NCBI RefSeq assembly: GCF_014257025.1 | Contig: NZ_JACMSF010000005.1 | Location: 62,001-126,000, forward strand | DNA length: 64,000 bases | From: Streptomyces cupreus | GTDB lineage: Bacteria; Actinomycetota; Actinomycetes; Streptomycetales; Streptomycetaceae | Direction of reading: 5' to 3' | Shown: positions 48,186 through 57,169 of the stretch, in pieces | How positions within the stretch are numbered: the first letter of the stretch is position 1 | How the letters are laid out: each line of letters begins with the position of its first letter | Position numbers and translations under genes: made by a program | The notes under the pieces: model-generated | The model's input: only the letters and a program-made list of their open reading frames with translations | Databases searched by the model: none | Told to the model about the DNA's origin: nothing

Positions 48186-49619
48186 TCACTCCCGTACGTC
48201 CCGCCAGGCCCTGACGATGCCCTCCGCCACGTCCTGCGCCCCCACCGGCGCCCCGTCCGCCGCGTACCGCCCCGCCAGACCGTGCAGATACGCCGCCACG
48301 CTCCCCGCGTCCCGCGCCGCGAGTCCCGACGCCAGCAGGGAGCCGGACAGGCCCGACAGAACGTCGCCGCTGCCTGCCGTGGCCAGCCAGGACGTGCCGG
48401 TCGCGTTCACCCGTACCGGCGTTCTCGCCTCCGGGTCCGCCACCAGCGTCGTCGAGCCCTTCAGCAGTACCGTCGCCCGGTACCGCGCCGCCAACTCCCG
48501 TACCGCCGAAAGGCGGGACCCCTCGACCTCCTCGCGGGACACGCCCAGCAGTGCCGCCGCCTCTCCGGCATGCGGGGTCATCAGGGTCGGGGCCGTGCGG
48601 GTCCGTACCGCCTCCCGGTCCGCCAGGCGCAGGCCGTCCGCGTCCAGCAGGACCGGTACGTCCGCCTCCAGCACCTCCGCCACCGTCGCCGCGTCGTCCC
48701 CGGCGCCCGGCCCGACCACCCAGGCCTGTACCCGGCCCGCCTTGCCCGGGCCCTTGTCCGAGACCAGGGTCTCCGGGAAGCGGGCCAGTACCGCCTCCCC
48801 CGCCGGGCCGACGTACCGCACGGCTCCCGCGCCGCCCCGCAGCGCGCCCGCGACCGCCAGTACCGCCGCCCCCGGGTACCGCGCGGAACCGGCCGCGATG
48901 CCGACCACGCCCCGCCGGTACTTGTCGCTCTCCGCGCCCGGCACCGGCAACAGCCGTGCCACGTCCGCGTGCTGCAACGCCTCGACTTCCGCCTCTTGCG
49001 GCAGCTCAAGGCCGATGTCGACCAGGCGGACCGTACCGGCGTACTCCCGCGCCGGATCGATCAGCAGGCCCGGCTTGTGGGTGCCGAAGGTGACGGTGAG
49101 GTCGGCGTGGATCGCCGGGCCGCGCACCTCGCCGGTGTCGGCGTCCACCCCGCTCGGCAGGTCCACGGCCACCACGGTGGCCCGGGAACGCGCCGCCGCC
49201 TCGGCCAGCGGTGCCGCGTCCGGCCGTAGGCCGCCCTTGCCGCCGATTCCGACGATGCCGTCCAGCACCAGGTCCGCCCGGTCGATCAGCGGTGCCGCCG
49301 CATCGGTCCCGGTCACGCTTCCGCCCGCCCCGCGCAGTGCCGCGAGGCCGCCCGTGTGCGCCCGCTCGGGCGCCAGCAGTACCGCCGTCACGCCCGCGCC
49401 CCGTCGGGCCAGTCGGGCACCGGCGTAGAGCGCGTCGCCGCCGTTGTCGCCGCTGCCGATCAGCAGCACGACGCGGCTGCCGTAGACCCGGCCGAGGAGG
49501 TCCGCGCAGGCCGCGGTGAGGCCTGCCGCCGCCCGCTGCATCAGCGTCCCCTCCGGCAGCCGAACCATCAGTTCCCGTTCCGAAGTCCTGACCGTCTCCA
49601 CGCTGTACGCAGTACGCAT
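48186..49619 (-). CDS. nnr: Bifunctional NAD(P)HX epimerase/dehydratase
   Basis: 477 aa from an ATG at 49619 (MRTAYSVETVRTSER). It repairs hydrated NAD(P)H. The N-terminal YjeF_N epimerase domain (about 1-215) has GSGDNGGDALYAGARL and DLPSGVDADTGEV; the C-terminal ribokinase-like dehydratase (about 220-475) has MTPHAGEAAALLG, and the ATP/ADP-binding NATGTSWLATAGSGDVLSGL with catalytic Asp. Both halves look complete. The frame continues upstream without homology. acpS lies 22 nt upstream on the same strand. Confidence 0.95.
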   Translation of the reverse strand: MRTAYSVETVRTSERELMVRLPEGTLMQRAAAGLTAACADLLGRVYGSRVVLLIGSGDNGGDALYAGARLARRGAGVTAVLLAPERAHTGGLAALRGAGGSVTGTDAAAPLIDRADLVLDGIVGIGGKGGLRPDAAPLAEAAARSRATVVAVDLPSGVDADTGEVRGPAIHADLTVTFGTHKPGLLIDPAREYAGTVRLVDIGLELPQEAEVEALQHADVARLLPVPGAESDKYRRGVVGIAAGSARYPGAAVLAVAGALRGGAGAVRYVGPAGEAVLARFPETLVSDKGPGKAGRVQAWVVGPGAGDDAATVAEVLEADVPVLLDADGLRLADREAVRTRTAPTLMTPHAGEAAALLGVSREEVEGSRLSAVRELAARYRATVLLKGSTTLVADPEARTPVRVNATGTSWLATAGSGDVLSGLSGSLLASGLAARDAGSVAAYLHGLAGRYAADGAPVGAQDVAEGIVRAWRDVRE

Positions 49620-49641
49620 ACGGTCGAGTCTCTCGCGCCCC

Positions 49642-50013
49642 TCAGCCTTCCGCGACCACCACCGCCGAGGCCACGCCAGCGTCATGACTGAGAGACACAT
49701 GCCAGGACCGCACGCCGAGTTCCGCCGCCCGGGCCGCCACCGTCCCCGTCACCCGGAGCCGCGGCTGCCCGGAGTCCTCGACGAAGACCTCCGCGTCCGT
49801 CCAGAGCAGGCCCGCAGGCGCGCCCAGCGCCTTGGCCAACGCCTCCTTCGCCGCGAACCGCGCCGCCAGCGAGGCGACACCCCGCCGCTCCCCGCTCGGC
49901 AGCAGCAACTCGCTGTCCAGGAACAGACGTCGGGCCATCCCGGGCGTCCGCTCCAGGGAAGCCGCGAAACGGTCGATCTCCGCCACGTCGATACCGACCC
50001 CGATGATGCTCAT
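49642..50013 (-). CDS. acpS: Holo-[acyl-carrier-protein] synthase
   Basis: 123 aa from an ATG at 50013 with AAGGTG about 8 nt upstream. It transfers 4'-phosphopantetheine from CoA to acyl carrier proteins of fatty acid and some polyketide synthases. [16 protein letters not shown] with the metal-binding Asp, [12 protein letters not shown] with the catalytic Glu-Ala-Lys, and [17 protein letters not shown] define the AcpS type. It is upstream of nnr, the usual actinobacterial pair. Confidence 0.97.
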   Translation of the reverse strand: MSIIGVGIDVAEIDRFAASLERTPGMARRLFLDSELLLPSGERRGVASLAARFAAKEALAKALGAPAGLLWTDAEVFVEDSGQPRLRVTGTVAARAAELGVRSWHVSLSHDAGVASAVVVAEG

Positions 50014-50114
50014 GCCGAGCACCTTATGACCGGCGCCTCGATGCCTGCGTACGTCCGAGTGACCCCGCCGCGCGGCACGTCCTCGGCGCTCAGGCCGCGC
50101 GGTTCGCTGATCGC

Positions 50115-50978
50115 ATGATCTGTTCGCGTGTTGCGTATCGGGGTGTCGCGGCTCTGGTGGCCACGGCCTTTGTGCTGCCGGCGGGAAGTGCTGTCGCCGG
50201 GCCCGGGCCCGAGGCCGAGTTGGTGCCCGGCGTGGCGCCCAAGTCGTGGGTCATCGACACGCCCGACCAGATCCTGCCGCCGACCGTGTACACACCCGGT
50301 GGGCGTGAAGACGCCGTTGAGCCGCGGCAGGCCGTCGAGGGGGCCTACGACCTCGTCGAGTACGTGCCTCTCGGGGACGCCGTGATGCGCGTCGCGTGCA
50401 GCAAGCGGGCCGGCCCCTATCAGCGGCAGGTCGAGCGGTGGCTGAAGCTCAAGGTGGACGGGAAGCAGTCCGCCGCCGACTGCCGGGCCATCCGGGCCTT
50501 TCAGCTCAAGCACAAGATCAAGCCCGCCATCGGCTTCGCGGGGCCCGTCACCTGGGCCACCATGCAACTCGTCGGCGCGCGCAAGAACCCGAACGCCGCC
50601 AAGAAGTGCCCTGTGCGGTCGTATCGCGTCGCCTGTGTCGATCTCAGCCGGCAGCTGACCTGGGTGCAGAAGGGGAAGAAGGTCGTCTACGGGCCGGTGC
50701 CCATGCGCAGTGGGCGGGCCGGGTACCGGACCCGTACCGGATGGCACAAGGTCTACTGGAAGCACAAGAACCACGTGTCGACGCTCTACCACCAGCCCAT
50801 GCCCTACTCGCAGTTCTTCAGCGGCGGGCAGGCCTTCCACGCCGTCTACGGGTCGATCTTCACCACCGTCGGGTCGATGGGATGCGTCAATCTGCGGCTC
50901 GGGGACGCCCGGAAGCTGTGGAAAGTGCTGAAGAAGGGGGACCGGGTGTACGTCTGGGGGAGGCGACCCGGAACCTAG
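50115..50978 (+). CDS. Secreted L,D-transpeptidase with peptidoglycan-binding domain
   Basis: 287 aa. A signal peptide ([20 protein letters not shown]) is followed by a Pro-rich stretch, a peptidoglycan-binding-1-like domain (about 97-153, with [12 protein letters not shown] and [11 protein letters not shown]), and a YkuD catalytic domain (about 170-285). His242 and Cys257 in SMGCVNL form the active site. Such enzymes make 3-3 cross-links in peptidoglycan or attach proteins. The catalytic motif SxGCVN is intact. I see no good ribosome-binding site before the ATG, so the start is uncertain. alr lies 44 nt downstream, so wall synthesis genes are neighbours. Confidence 0.85.
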   Translation: MICSRVAYRGVAALVATAFVLPAGSAVAGPGPEAELVPGVAPKSWVIDTPDQILPPTVYTPGGREDAVEPRQAVEGAYDLVEYVPLGDAVMRVACSKRAGPYQRQVERWLKLKVDGKQSAADCRAIRAFQLKHKIKPAIGFAGPVTWATMQLVGARKNPNAAKKCPVRSYRVACVDLSRQLTWVQKGKKVVYGPVPMRSGRAGYRTRTGWHKVYWKHKNHVSTLYHQPMPYSQFFSGGQAFHAVYGSIFTTVGSMGCVNLRLGDARKLWKVLKKGDRVYVWGRRPGT

Positions 50979-51022
50979 GGCTCGACCGGCCTGTCGGACC
51001 CCTCTGAGACACTGGGGGCGCC

Positions 51023-52201
51023 ATGACTGAAACAGCTGCCCTGCGGACCGCGCCCCTGCGGGCCCGCGCCGAGATCGATCTGGCCGCCGTGCGGGCCAAT
51101 GTGCGGGCCCTGCGCGCCCTCGCGCCGGACGCGGCCCTGATGGCCGTCGTGAAGTCCGACGGATACGGCCACGGCGCACTGCCCTGCGCCCGCGCGGCCG
51201 TCGAGGCGGGGGCGACCTGGCTGGGCACCGCCACGCCCGAGGAGGCCCTCGCACTGCGGGCGGACGGGCGGCTGCCGGACGACGTCCGGATCATGTGCTG
51301 GCTGTGGACCCCGGGCGGGCCCTGGCGGGAGGCCATCGAGGCCCGTCTGGACGTCTCGGTGAGCGCTTTGTGGGCCCTGCGCGAGGTCACCGCCGCGGCC
51401 CGCGAGGCCGGTCTTCCCGCGCGCGTACAGCTCAAGGCCGACACCGGCCTCGGGCGCGGCGGCTGCCAGCCCGGCGACGACTGGGCCGAGCTGGTCCGGG
51501 AGGCGCTCGCCGCCGAGGGGGAGGGGCTCGTGAAGGTGACCGGGCTCTGGTCGCACTTCGCGTGCGCCGATGAACCCGGGCATCCCTCCATCGACGCCCA
51601 GCTCGAACGTTTCCGGGAGATGCTGGCTCACGCCGAGGAGCAGGGCATACGCCCCGAGGTGCGGCACATCGCCAATTCCCCGGCCACGCTGACCCGTCCG
51701 GACAGCCACTTCGACCTCGTACGGACCGGCATCGCGCTCTACGGCGTCTCGCCAAGCCCCGAGCTGGGCAGTCCCGCCGACTTCGGGCTGCGGCCGGTGA
51801 TGACGCTGTCCGCGTCCGTCGCGCTCGTCAAGCACGTGCCCGGTGAGCACGGTGTCAGCTATGGGCACCACTACACCACCCCCGGTGCGACCACCCTTGG
51901 ACTCATCCCCGTCGGGTATGCGGACGGTATCCCTCGGCACGCCTCCTCCGCCGGGCCGGTACTGGTCGGCGGCAAGTGGCGGACCGTCGCGGGGCGGATC
52001 GCGATGGATCAGTTCGTGGTGGACCTGGGCGGGGACGAGCCCGAACCGGGTGAGCGGGCCGTGCTCTTCGGGCCCGGTGACGGCGGTGAGCCCACCGCCG
52101 AGGACTGGGCGCAGGCCGCCGGCACCATCGCGTATGAAATCGTCACCCGGATCGGAATCCGTGTTCCCCGCGTCTATGTGAACGAGAGCCAGGCTGGGTG
52201 A
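51023..52201 (+). CDS. alr: Alanine racemase
   Basis: 392 aa. PLP enzyme making D-alanine for peptidoglycan. The PLP Lys44 lies in AVVKSDGYGHGAL; most homologues read AVVKADAYGHG, so two neighbouring residues differ but the Lys and the YGHG are kept. The catalytic Tyr is in HGVSYGHHYTTP, and GRIAMDQFVVDLG is the C-terminal domain signature. It is followed 42 nt later by an alpha/beta hydrolase, the usual actinobacterial alr-hydrolase-tsaE order. Confidence 0.96.
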   Translation: MTETAALRTAPLRARAEIDLAAVRANVRALRALAPDAALMAVVKSDGYGHGALPCARAAVEAGATWLGTATPEEALALRADGRLPDDVRIMCWLWTPGGPWREAIEARLDVSVSALWALREVTAAAREAGLPARVQLKADTGLGRGGCQPGDDWAELVREALAAEGEGLVKVTGLWSHFACADEPGHPSIDAQLERFREMLAHAEEQGIRPEVRHIANSPATLTRPDSHFDLVRTGIALYGVSPSPELGSPADFGLRPVMTLSASVALVKHVPGEHGVSYGHHYTTPGATTLGLIPVGYADGIPRHASSAGPVLVGGKWRTVAGRIAMDQFVVDLGGDEPEPGERAVLFGPGDGGEPTAEDWAQAAGTIAYEIVTRIGIRVPRVYVNESQAG

Positions 52202-52243
52202 CGCCCCAGCGGCGAGCAGCAGTCCGGTGAAGAGGAGCGGTAC

Positions 52244-53461
52244 GTGAGCGAGAGCAGTGCGGAGGCCGTCGCGGCCGTCGCCTCCGCCGGGAACTGGCGC
52301 CGCGCGACGGGTATCGCGGGTGCCGCGATAGGCGTGGTCGCCGCGGGCGCCGCGGCCGGGGTCGCCATAGAGCGGCTCACCGTCGGCCGGGGGATGCGGC
52401 AGAAGGCCCGTCTCGCGCTCGACTCGGCGGGCCCCTACGGCGCGCTGCGCGGCATGCCCGGCAAGGCCTACGCCGATGACGGCACCGAGATCTACTACGA
52501 GGTCGACGACGTCGAGCCCGAGGGCGGCTCCGCCCCGCGCAGGCGCCGGCTGTTCGGGCGCAAGGCCCCGGCTCCCGTCACCGTCGTCTTCAGCCACGGC
52601 TACTGCCTCAGCCAGGACTCCTGGCACTTCCAGCGGGCGGCGCTCAGGGGTGTCGTACGGACCGTGCACTGGGACCAGCGCAGCCACGGCCGCTCCGCGC
52701 GGGGTGTCGCGCAGGTCGAGGACGGGGTGCCGGTCGACATCGAGCAGCTCGGACGGGATCTGAAGGCCGTCATCGACGCCACCGTGCCGGACGGGCCGAT
52801 CGTGCTCGTCGGCCACTCCATGGGCGGGATGACCGTCATGGCGCTGGCCGACCAGTACCCCGAGCTGATCCGGGACCGGGTCGTCGCCGTCGCTCTGGTC
52901 GGTACGTCGTCGGGGAAGCTCGGCGAGGTCAACTTCGGGCTGCCGGTAGCCGGCGTCAACGCCGTGCGCCGGGTGCTCCCCGGAGTGCTGAAGGCGCTCG
53001 GGCAGCGGGCCGAGCTGGTGGAGAAGGGGCGCCGGGCCACCGCCGATCTGTTCGCCGGGATCATCAAGCGGTACTCCTTCGCCTCCCGGGACGTCGACCC
53101 GGCCGTGGCGCGGTTCGCCGAGCGGATGATCGAGGCCACGCCGATCGACGTGGTCGCCGAGTACTACCCGGCCTTCGCCGACCACGACAAGACCGAGGCG
53201 CTCGCCCACTTCGCGGATCTGCCGGTGCTGGTGCTGGCCGGGGTCAAGGACCTCGTCACGCCGAGCGAGCACAGCGAGGCCATCGCCGATCTGCTGCCGG
53301 ACGCCGAGCTGGTCCTCGTGCCGGATGCCGGGCATCTGGTGATGCTGGAACACCCGGAAGTGGTCACCGACCGTCTCGCCGACCTGCTCACCCGCGCGGG
53401 TGCGGTGCCCGCGGGCGCTACCGTGGGTGGCTATGGAAGCAGCACCGCACAACCAGGCTGA
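52244..53461 (+). CDS. Alpha/beta hydrolase with N-terminal membrane anchor
   Basis: 405 aa. An Ala/Gly-rich hydrophobic helix (ATGIAGAAIGVVAAGAAAGV, about 21-40) near the N-terminus suggests membrane attachment. The hydrolase fold starts near VTVVFSHGYCLSQDSWHFQR; the nucleophile elbow is GHSMGGM, the acid is likely in LAGVKDLVTP and the His in PDAGHLVMLEHPE. The gene lies between alr and tsaE in many actinobacteria, but its substrate is not known to me. The GTG start has AAGAGGAGCGG upstream. Its last 29 nt overlap tsaE. Confidence 0.88.
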   Translation: MSESSAEAVAAVASAGNWRRATGIAGAAIGVVAAGAAAGVAIERLTVGRGMRQKARLALDSAGPYGALRGMPGKAYADDGTEIYYEVDDVEPEGGSAPRRRRLFGRKAPAPVTVVFSHGYCLSQDSWHFQRAALRGVVRTVHWDQRSHGRSARGVAQVEDGVPVDIEQLGRDLKAVIDATVPDGPIVLVGHSMGGMTVMALADQYPELIRDRVVAVALVGTSSGKLGEVNFGLPVAGVNAVRRVLPGVLKALGQRAELVEKGRRATADLFAGIIKRYSFASRDVDPAVARFAERMIEATPIDVVAEYYPAFADHDKTEALAHFADLPVLVLAGVKDLVTPSEHSEAIADLLPDAELVLVPDAGHLVMLEHPEVVTDRLADLLTRAGAVPAGATVGGYGSSTAQPG

Positions 53462-53939
53462 GACCGAGCTGACCATCACCTCTCCCGAGCAGATGCGGGA
53501 ACTCGGCCGCCGTCTCGCCAAGCTGCTGCGCGCCGGTGACCTCGTGATGCTCAGCGGGGAGCTCGGCGCGGGCAAGACGACGCTGACCCGGGGGCTCGGT
53601 GAGGGCCTCGGGGTCCGGGGCGCCGTCACCTCCCCGACGTTCGTGATCGCGCGCGTCCATCCGTCCCTCGGCGACGGTCCTCCGCTCGTCCACGTCGACG
53701 CGTACCGCCTCGGTGGCGGGCTCGACGAGATGGAGGACCTCGACCTCGATGTCTCGCTGCCCGATTCCGTGATCGTCGTGGAGTGGGGCGAGGGCAAGGT
53801 CGAGGAGCTGACCGAGGACCGGCTCCAGGTCGTCATCCACCGGGCCGTCGGCGACACGACGGACGAGGTCCGGCATGTCACGGTGACCGGGCTGGGGGCG
53901 CGCTGGGTCGAGGCGGGTCTCGAAGGGCTGTCCGCCTGA
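53433..53939 (+). CDS. tsaE: tRNA t6A biosynthesis ATPase TsaE
   Basis: 168 aa from an ATG at 53433, inside the end of the hydrolase gene; a GTG or ATG further upstream is not supported. TsaE is the ATPase that, with TsaB and TsaD, transfers threonylcarbamoyl to A37 of ANN-decoding tRNAs. P-loop GELGAGKTTLTRGL, TSPTFVIARVHPS and HVDAYRLGG are the family motifs. tsaB, rimI and tsaD follow about 1 kb downstream, separated by two unrelated genes. Confidence 0.93.
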   Translation: MEAAPHNQAETELTITSPEQMRELGRRLAKLLRAGDLVMLSGELGAGKTTLTRGLGEGLGVRGAVTSPTFVIARVHPSLGDGPPLVHVDAYRLGGGLDEMEDLDLDVSLPDSVIVVEWGEGKVEELTEDRLQVVIHRAVGDTTDEVRHVTVTGLGARWVEAGLEGLSA

Positions 53940-54019
53940 GACGTCGATGAACATTCCGACAAGACGTCGGCAAGATATTGCGTTCGCCGTCCCGGGCGTG
54001 GTCACATGGTACCCAGCCC

Positions 54020-54041
54020 GTAGTTAGGTGTACCTAACTAC
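54020..54041. promoter_or_regulatory. Strong palindromic operator upstream of a 52-aa ORF
   Basis: GTAGTTAGGT and ACCTAACTAC are perfect 10-bp arms around a central GT. The core TTAGGT-GT-ACCTAA recalls iron-box half-sites (TTAGGTTAG) of DmdR/IdeR regulators but is shorter and more symmetric, so the binding protein is open. It ends 28 nt before the ATG at 54070, a position suited to repression. Confidence 0.7.
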
Positions 54042-54069
54042 GTCCGCCCCCGGCTCCCAGGAGGCGTCC

Positions 54070-54228
54070 ATGTCGGTCACGGAACGGGACGCGACGCCAC
54101 CGCGTCCGCTGTCCGGAGTGTCCATGCGCGACCTGCTGGCGGCATGCGCCGCGGCAACCGCCGTATCGACACCGCCGCGCGCCCCGGAACCGAGTGCTCC
54201 GCGGACGCAGGAGCGCAAGGCGGCCTGA
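54070..54228 (+). CDS. Small hypothetical protein, 52 aa
   Basis: MSVTERDATPPRPLSGVSMR begins a 52-residue protein with a central Ala-rich hydrophobic helix (DLLAACAAATAVSTPP, one Cys) and a Pro-rich, basic end. The ribosome-binding site AGGAGG lies 6 nt before the ATG and is among the strongest in the window, which favours real translation; a GTG at 54028 in frame would place the operator inside the gene and is unlikely. It lies directly behind a 22-bp palindrome and converges on the YkuD-like gene with 4 nt between stops. I do not recognise the family. It could be a small regulatory or membrane-associated peptide. Confidence 0.6.
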   Translation: MSVTERDATPPRPLSGVSMRDLLAACAAATAVSTPPRAPEPSAPRTQERKAA

Positions 54229-54232
54229 GGTC

Positions 54233-54787
54233 TCAGCGGATCACGACGACCTTGTGGCCGATCGTCGCGAACTTCCACATCGCGTCGCCGTCCGCACGGG
54301 TCTCGCGGATGCCGCCCGTGCGGGCCGTATTGCCGGGGGCCGGGGCCGGGTTGTCCACCGCCGCGCTGAAGCCGATGGCGACGCCGCCCACACTGGTGAA
54401 GCGGACCACGTGCTCGACGGGGACGCCGTCCGTGCCGGTGACCTTGTTCGAGCGGGAGGTGACCGTGTAGACGCCCGGGGCCGGGTCCACCGTGCCGGGG
54501 TCCACCTCGAAGGTGCGCCTGACCTTGTCGTCCGCGCCGACCAGCCACACCCGGTCGTCGTCCACCGAGTACACCACCCGTTCACCCTTGCCGGACCCGG
54601 CGGGCAGGGCGGCGGGCTGCTCCTTGTCGCGGGGTGCCTTGGAGGCGGCCACCGCCGGCGTGCTGCCGGTGTGCGGGCGGCCCAGGTCGGCCGGAACGTT
54701 CGCCGAGGCCTGGTAGGCGAGGAAGCCGACGGTCATCAGGGCCGCCGTGGTGAGCCCGGCCACGAATCCGGAGCTGCTGCTTGCCAC
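54233..54787 (-). CDS. YkuD-like (L,D-transpeptidase fold) protein lacking the catalytic Cys
   Basis: 184 aa from a GTG at 54787 with GAGGTGG upstream. One N-terminal membrane helix (VAGLTTAALMTVGFLAY) precedes an Ala/Pro linker and a domain of about 110 residues. That domain reads PGVYTVTSRSNKVTG, VEHVVRFTSVGGVAIGF and TGGIRETRADGDAMWKFATI then GHKVVVI. Layout and strands match YkuD L,D-transpeptidases, whose hallmark HxxxxxxxS/THGCIR is here TGGIRET: Cys is replaced by Gly and the adjacent His by Thr. It is therefore probably non-catalytic, perhaps peptidoglycan-binding. It is divergent from tsaB, 108 nt away. Confidence 0.65.
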   Translation of the reverse strand: MASSSSGFVAGLTTAALMTVGFLAYQASANVPADLGRPHTGSTPAVAASKAPRDKEQPAALPAGSGKGERVVYSVDDDRVWLVGADDKVRRTFEVDPGTVDPAPGVYTVTSRSNKVTGTDGVPVEHVVRFTSVGGVAIGFSAAVDNPAPAPGNTARTGGIRETRADGDAMWKFATIGHKVVVIR

Positions 54788-54895
54788 CGTCGCCCACCTC
54801 TTTGTCGTACGTCGTGCCTCGCGGCGACGGTAGCAGCCGGTGACCGCTCCTCCCGGGCGGCCGTGCCCCGGCGCGGGGAGCCGTAGGCTGTTTGC

Positions 54896-55552
54896 GTGCT
54901 CTTGCTCGCTCTGGATACCGCCACCCCCGCCGTCACCGTCGCGCTGCACGACGGCACGGACGTCATCGTCTCGTCGAGTCAGGTGGACGCCCGCCGTCAT
55001 GGTGAGCTGCTGCTGCCGGCCGTCGACCGAGTGCTCGCCGAGGCGGGGCTGAAGCTCGACGCCGTCACCGGCGTCGTCGTAGGGACCGGGCCCGGCCCGT
55101 ACACCGGGCTGCGGGTCGGTCTGATGACCGCCGACACCTTCGGGCTCGCGCTCGGCGTCCCCGTGCACGGTGTGTGCACCCTCGACGGTCTCGCCTACGC
55201 GGCCGACATCGACAAGGGCCCCTTCGTCGTGGCCACCGACGCCCGGCGCAAGGAGGTCTACTGGGCGACGTACGCCGACTCCCGCACCCGTCTGACCGAC
55301 CCGGCGGTCGACCGCCCCGCCGACATCGCCGAGCGGGTCGCGGGGCTCCCCGCGGTCGGGGCCGGTGCGCTGCTGTACCCCGACACCTTCCCCAAGGCGC
55401 ATGAGCCCGAGCATGTCTCCGCCGCGGCCCTGGCCGCCCTCGCCGCCGAGCGGCTTGCCGCCGGTGAGGAGCTGCCCGCGCCGCGGCCGCTGTATCTGCG
55501 CCGGCCCGACGCCCAGGTCCCCAAGAACTACAAGGTGGTCACCCCCAAGTGA
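54896..55552 (+). CDS. tsaB: tRNA t6A biosynthesis protein TsaB
   Basis: 218 aa, ASKHA-fold partner of TsaD without its own catalytic metal site. MLLLALDTATPAVTVALHDG, RRHGELLLPAVDRVLAEAGL and VGTGPGPYTGLRVGLMTA are family signatures. The GTG start gives the conserved N-terminus. Its TGA overlaps the GTG of rimI (GTGA), so translation is coupled; tsaD follows. Confidence 0.94.
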   Translation: MLLLALDTATPAVTVALHDGTDVIVSSSQVDARRHGELLLPAVDRVLAEAGLKLDAVTGVVVGTGPGPYTGLRVGLMTADTFGLALGVPVHGVCTLDGLAYAADIDKGPFVVATDARRKEVYWATYADSRTRLTDPAVDRPADIAERVAGLPAVGAGALLYPDTFPKAHEPEHVSAAALAALAAERLAAGEELPAPRPLYLRRPDAQVPKNYKVVTPK

Positions 55553-56067
55553 CAGCGGTACTGCGCGAGATGCGCTGGTGGGACATCGATCCCGTGCTGG
55601 AGCTGGAGAAGGATCTCTTCCCCGAGGACGCCTGGTCCCGGGGGATGTTCTGGTCCGAGCTGGCCCACGCGCGCGGTGCCGAGGCGACCCGGCGGTACGT
55701 CGTGGCCGTGGACGGCGACCGGATCGTCGGCTACGCGGGGCTCGCCGCCTCCGGGATTGCGTCTGACAGCGGCTGCGCCGCGGTCGGCGACATCCAGACC
55801 ATCGCCGTCGCCCGCGATTACTGGGGCACCGGCCTCGGCGGGCGGCTGCTGACCGAGCTGCTGCGGGCGGCCACCGCCTTCGAGTGCGCCGAAGTGATGC
55901 TGGAGTGCCGGATCGACAACGTCCGCGCCCAGAAGATGTACGAGCGCTACGGCTTCGAGGCCATCGGGTTCCGGCGCGGCTACTACCAGCCGGGCAATGT
56001 GGACGCCCTGGTGATGCGCCTCACCGACCCTTCCACCTCAGTACAAGGAACCGAGATCCATGGCTGA
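55549..56067 (+). CDS. rimI: Ribosomal protein S18-alanine N-acetyltransferase
   Basis: 172 aa GNAT-family acetyltransferase. Acetyl-CoA binding residues are in [20 protein letters not shown] and the substrate side in [20 protein letters not shown]. The usual substrate is the N-terminal Ala of S18, although the name is by position and family. It overlaps tsaB by 4 nt and tsaD by 8 nt, the conserved tsaB-rimI-tsaD arrangement. Confidence 0.9.
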   Translation: MTAVLREMRWWDIDPVLELEKDLFPEDAWSRGMFWSELAHARGAEATRRYVVAVDGDRIVGYAGLAASGIASDSGCAAVGDIQTIAVARDYWGTGLGGRLLTELLRAATAFECAEVMLECRIDNVRAQKMYERYGFEAIGFRRGYYQPGNVDALVMRLTDPSTSVQGTEIHG

Positions 56068-57169
56068 CGAACCCCTGGTCCTGGGGATCGAGACCTCCTG
56101 CGACGAGACCGGCGTCGGCATCGTGCGCGGGACGACCCTGCTGGCCGACGCCGTCGCGTCCAGCGTCGACGAGCACGCCCGCTTCGGCGGGGTGGTGCCG
56201 GAGGTCGCCTCCCGGGCGCATCTGGAGGCGATGGTGCCGACCATCGACCGCGCGCTGAAGGAGGCGGGGGTCACCGCCAAGGATCTGGACGGGATCGCCG
56301 TGACCGCCGGTCCGGGCCTCGCCGGTGCCCTGCTCGTCGGGGTCTCGGCGGCGAAGGCGTACGCCTACGCGCTCGGCAAGCCGCTCTACGGTGTGAACCA
56401 TCTCGCCTCGCACATCTGCGTGGACCAGCTGGAGCACGGCGCCCTGCCCGAGCCGACGATGGCCCTGCTGGTGTCCGGCGGGCACTCCTCCCTGCTGCTG
56501 TCGGGTGACATCACCTCCGACGTCCGGCCGATGGGCGCCACCATCGACGACGCGGCCGGCGAGGCCTTCGACAAGATCGCCCGGGTGCTGAACCTGGGCT
56601 TCCCCGGCGGCCCGGTCATCGACCGGTACGCGCGCGAGGGCGACCCGAACTCCATCGCCTTCCCGCGCGGGCTCACCGGGCCCCGCGATCCGGCGTACGA
56701 CTTCTCCTTCTCCGGTCTGAAGACGGCCGTGGCCCGCTGGATCGAGGCCAAGCGGGCCGCGGGGGAGGAGGTGCCGGTGCGGGACGTGGCGGCCTCCTTC
56801 CAGGAGGCGGTGGTGGATGTGCTGACCCGCAAGGCGGTCCGGGCCTGCAAGGACGAGGGCGTCGACCACCTGATGATCGGTGGCGGGGTGGCGGCGAACT
56901 CGCGGCTGCGGGAGCTGGCCCGGCACCGCTGCGAGGCGGCCGGCATCGAACTGAGGGTGCCGCGGCCCAAGTTGTGCACCGACAACGGCGCGATGGTCGC
57001 CGCGCTCGGCGCGGAGATGGTCGCGCGCAACCGGCCTGCGTCCAGCTGGGACCTGTCGGCCGACTCCTCCCTGCCGGTGACCGACCCGCATGTGCCGGGA
57101 CACGATCATGTGCACGAGGTCAGCAAGGAGACCGCATCCGACAACGGCTCCGCCGCGGGGTACCCGTGA
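56060..57169 (+). CDS. tsaD: tRNA N6-adenosine threonylcarbamoyltransferase TsaD
   Basis: 369 aa catalytic subunit of t6A synthesis. [16 protein letters not shown] starts the ASKHA fold, His ligands of the metal lie in [10 protein letters not shown], and SGGHSSLLL and [14 protein letters not shown] follow. The last 30 residues ([16 protein letters not shown]) are a His- and Ser-rich extension beyond the usual end. The ATG at 56060 has CAAGGAACCGAGATCC before it. The stop overlaps the GTG of a small gene. Confidence 0.95.
   Translation: MADEPLVLGIETSCDETGVGIVRGTTLLADAVASSVDEHARFGGVVPEVASRAHLEAMVPTIDRALKEAGVTAKDLDGIAVTAGPGLAGALLVGVSAAKAYAYALGKPLYGVNHLASHICVDQLEHGALPEPTMALLVSGGHSSLLLSGDITSDVRPMGATIDDAAGEAFDKIARVLNLGFPGGPVIDRYAREGDPNSIAFPRGLTGPRDPAYDFSFSGLKTAVARWIEAKRAAGEEVPVRDVAASFQEAVVDVLTRKAVRACKDEGVDHLMIGGGVAANSRLRELARHRCEAAGIELRVPRPKLCTDNGAMVAALGAEMVARNRPASSWDLSADSSLPVTDPHVPGHDHVHEVSKETASDNGSAAGYP

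Noticed and set aside
50975..53962. 995-codon minus frame opposite alr, the hydrolase gene and tsaE
   Set aside because: Antisense to three recognised proteins; no ribosome-binding site or known domain.
54028..54069. Upstream GTG start for the small gene at 54070
   Set aside because: It would put the 22-bp palindrome partly within the coding sequence and lacks a ribosome-binding site, whereas ATG 54070 has AGGAGG.
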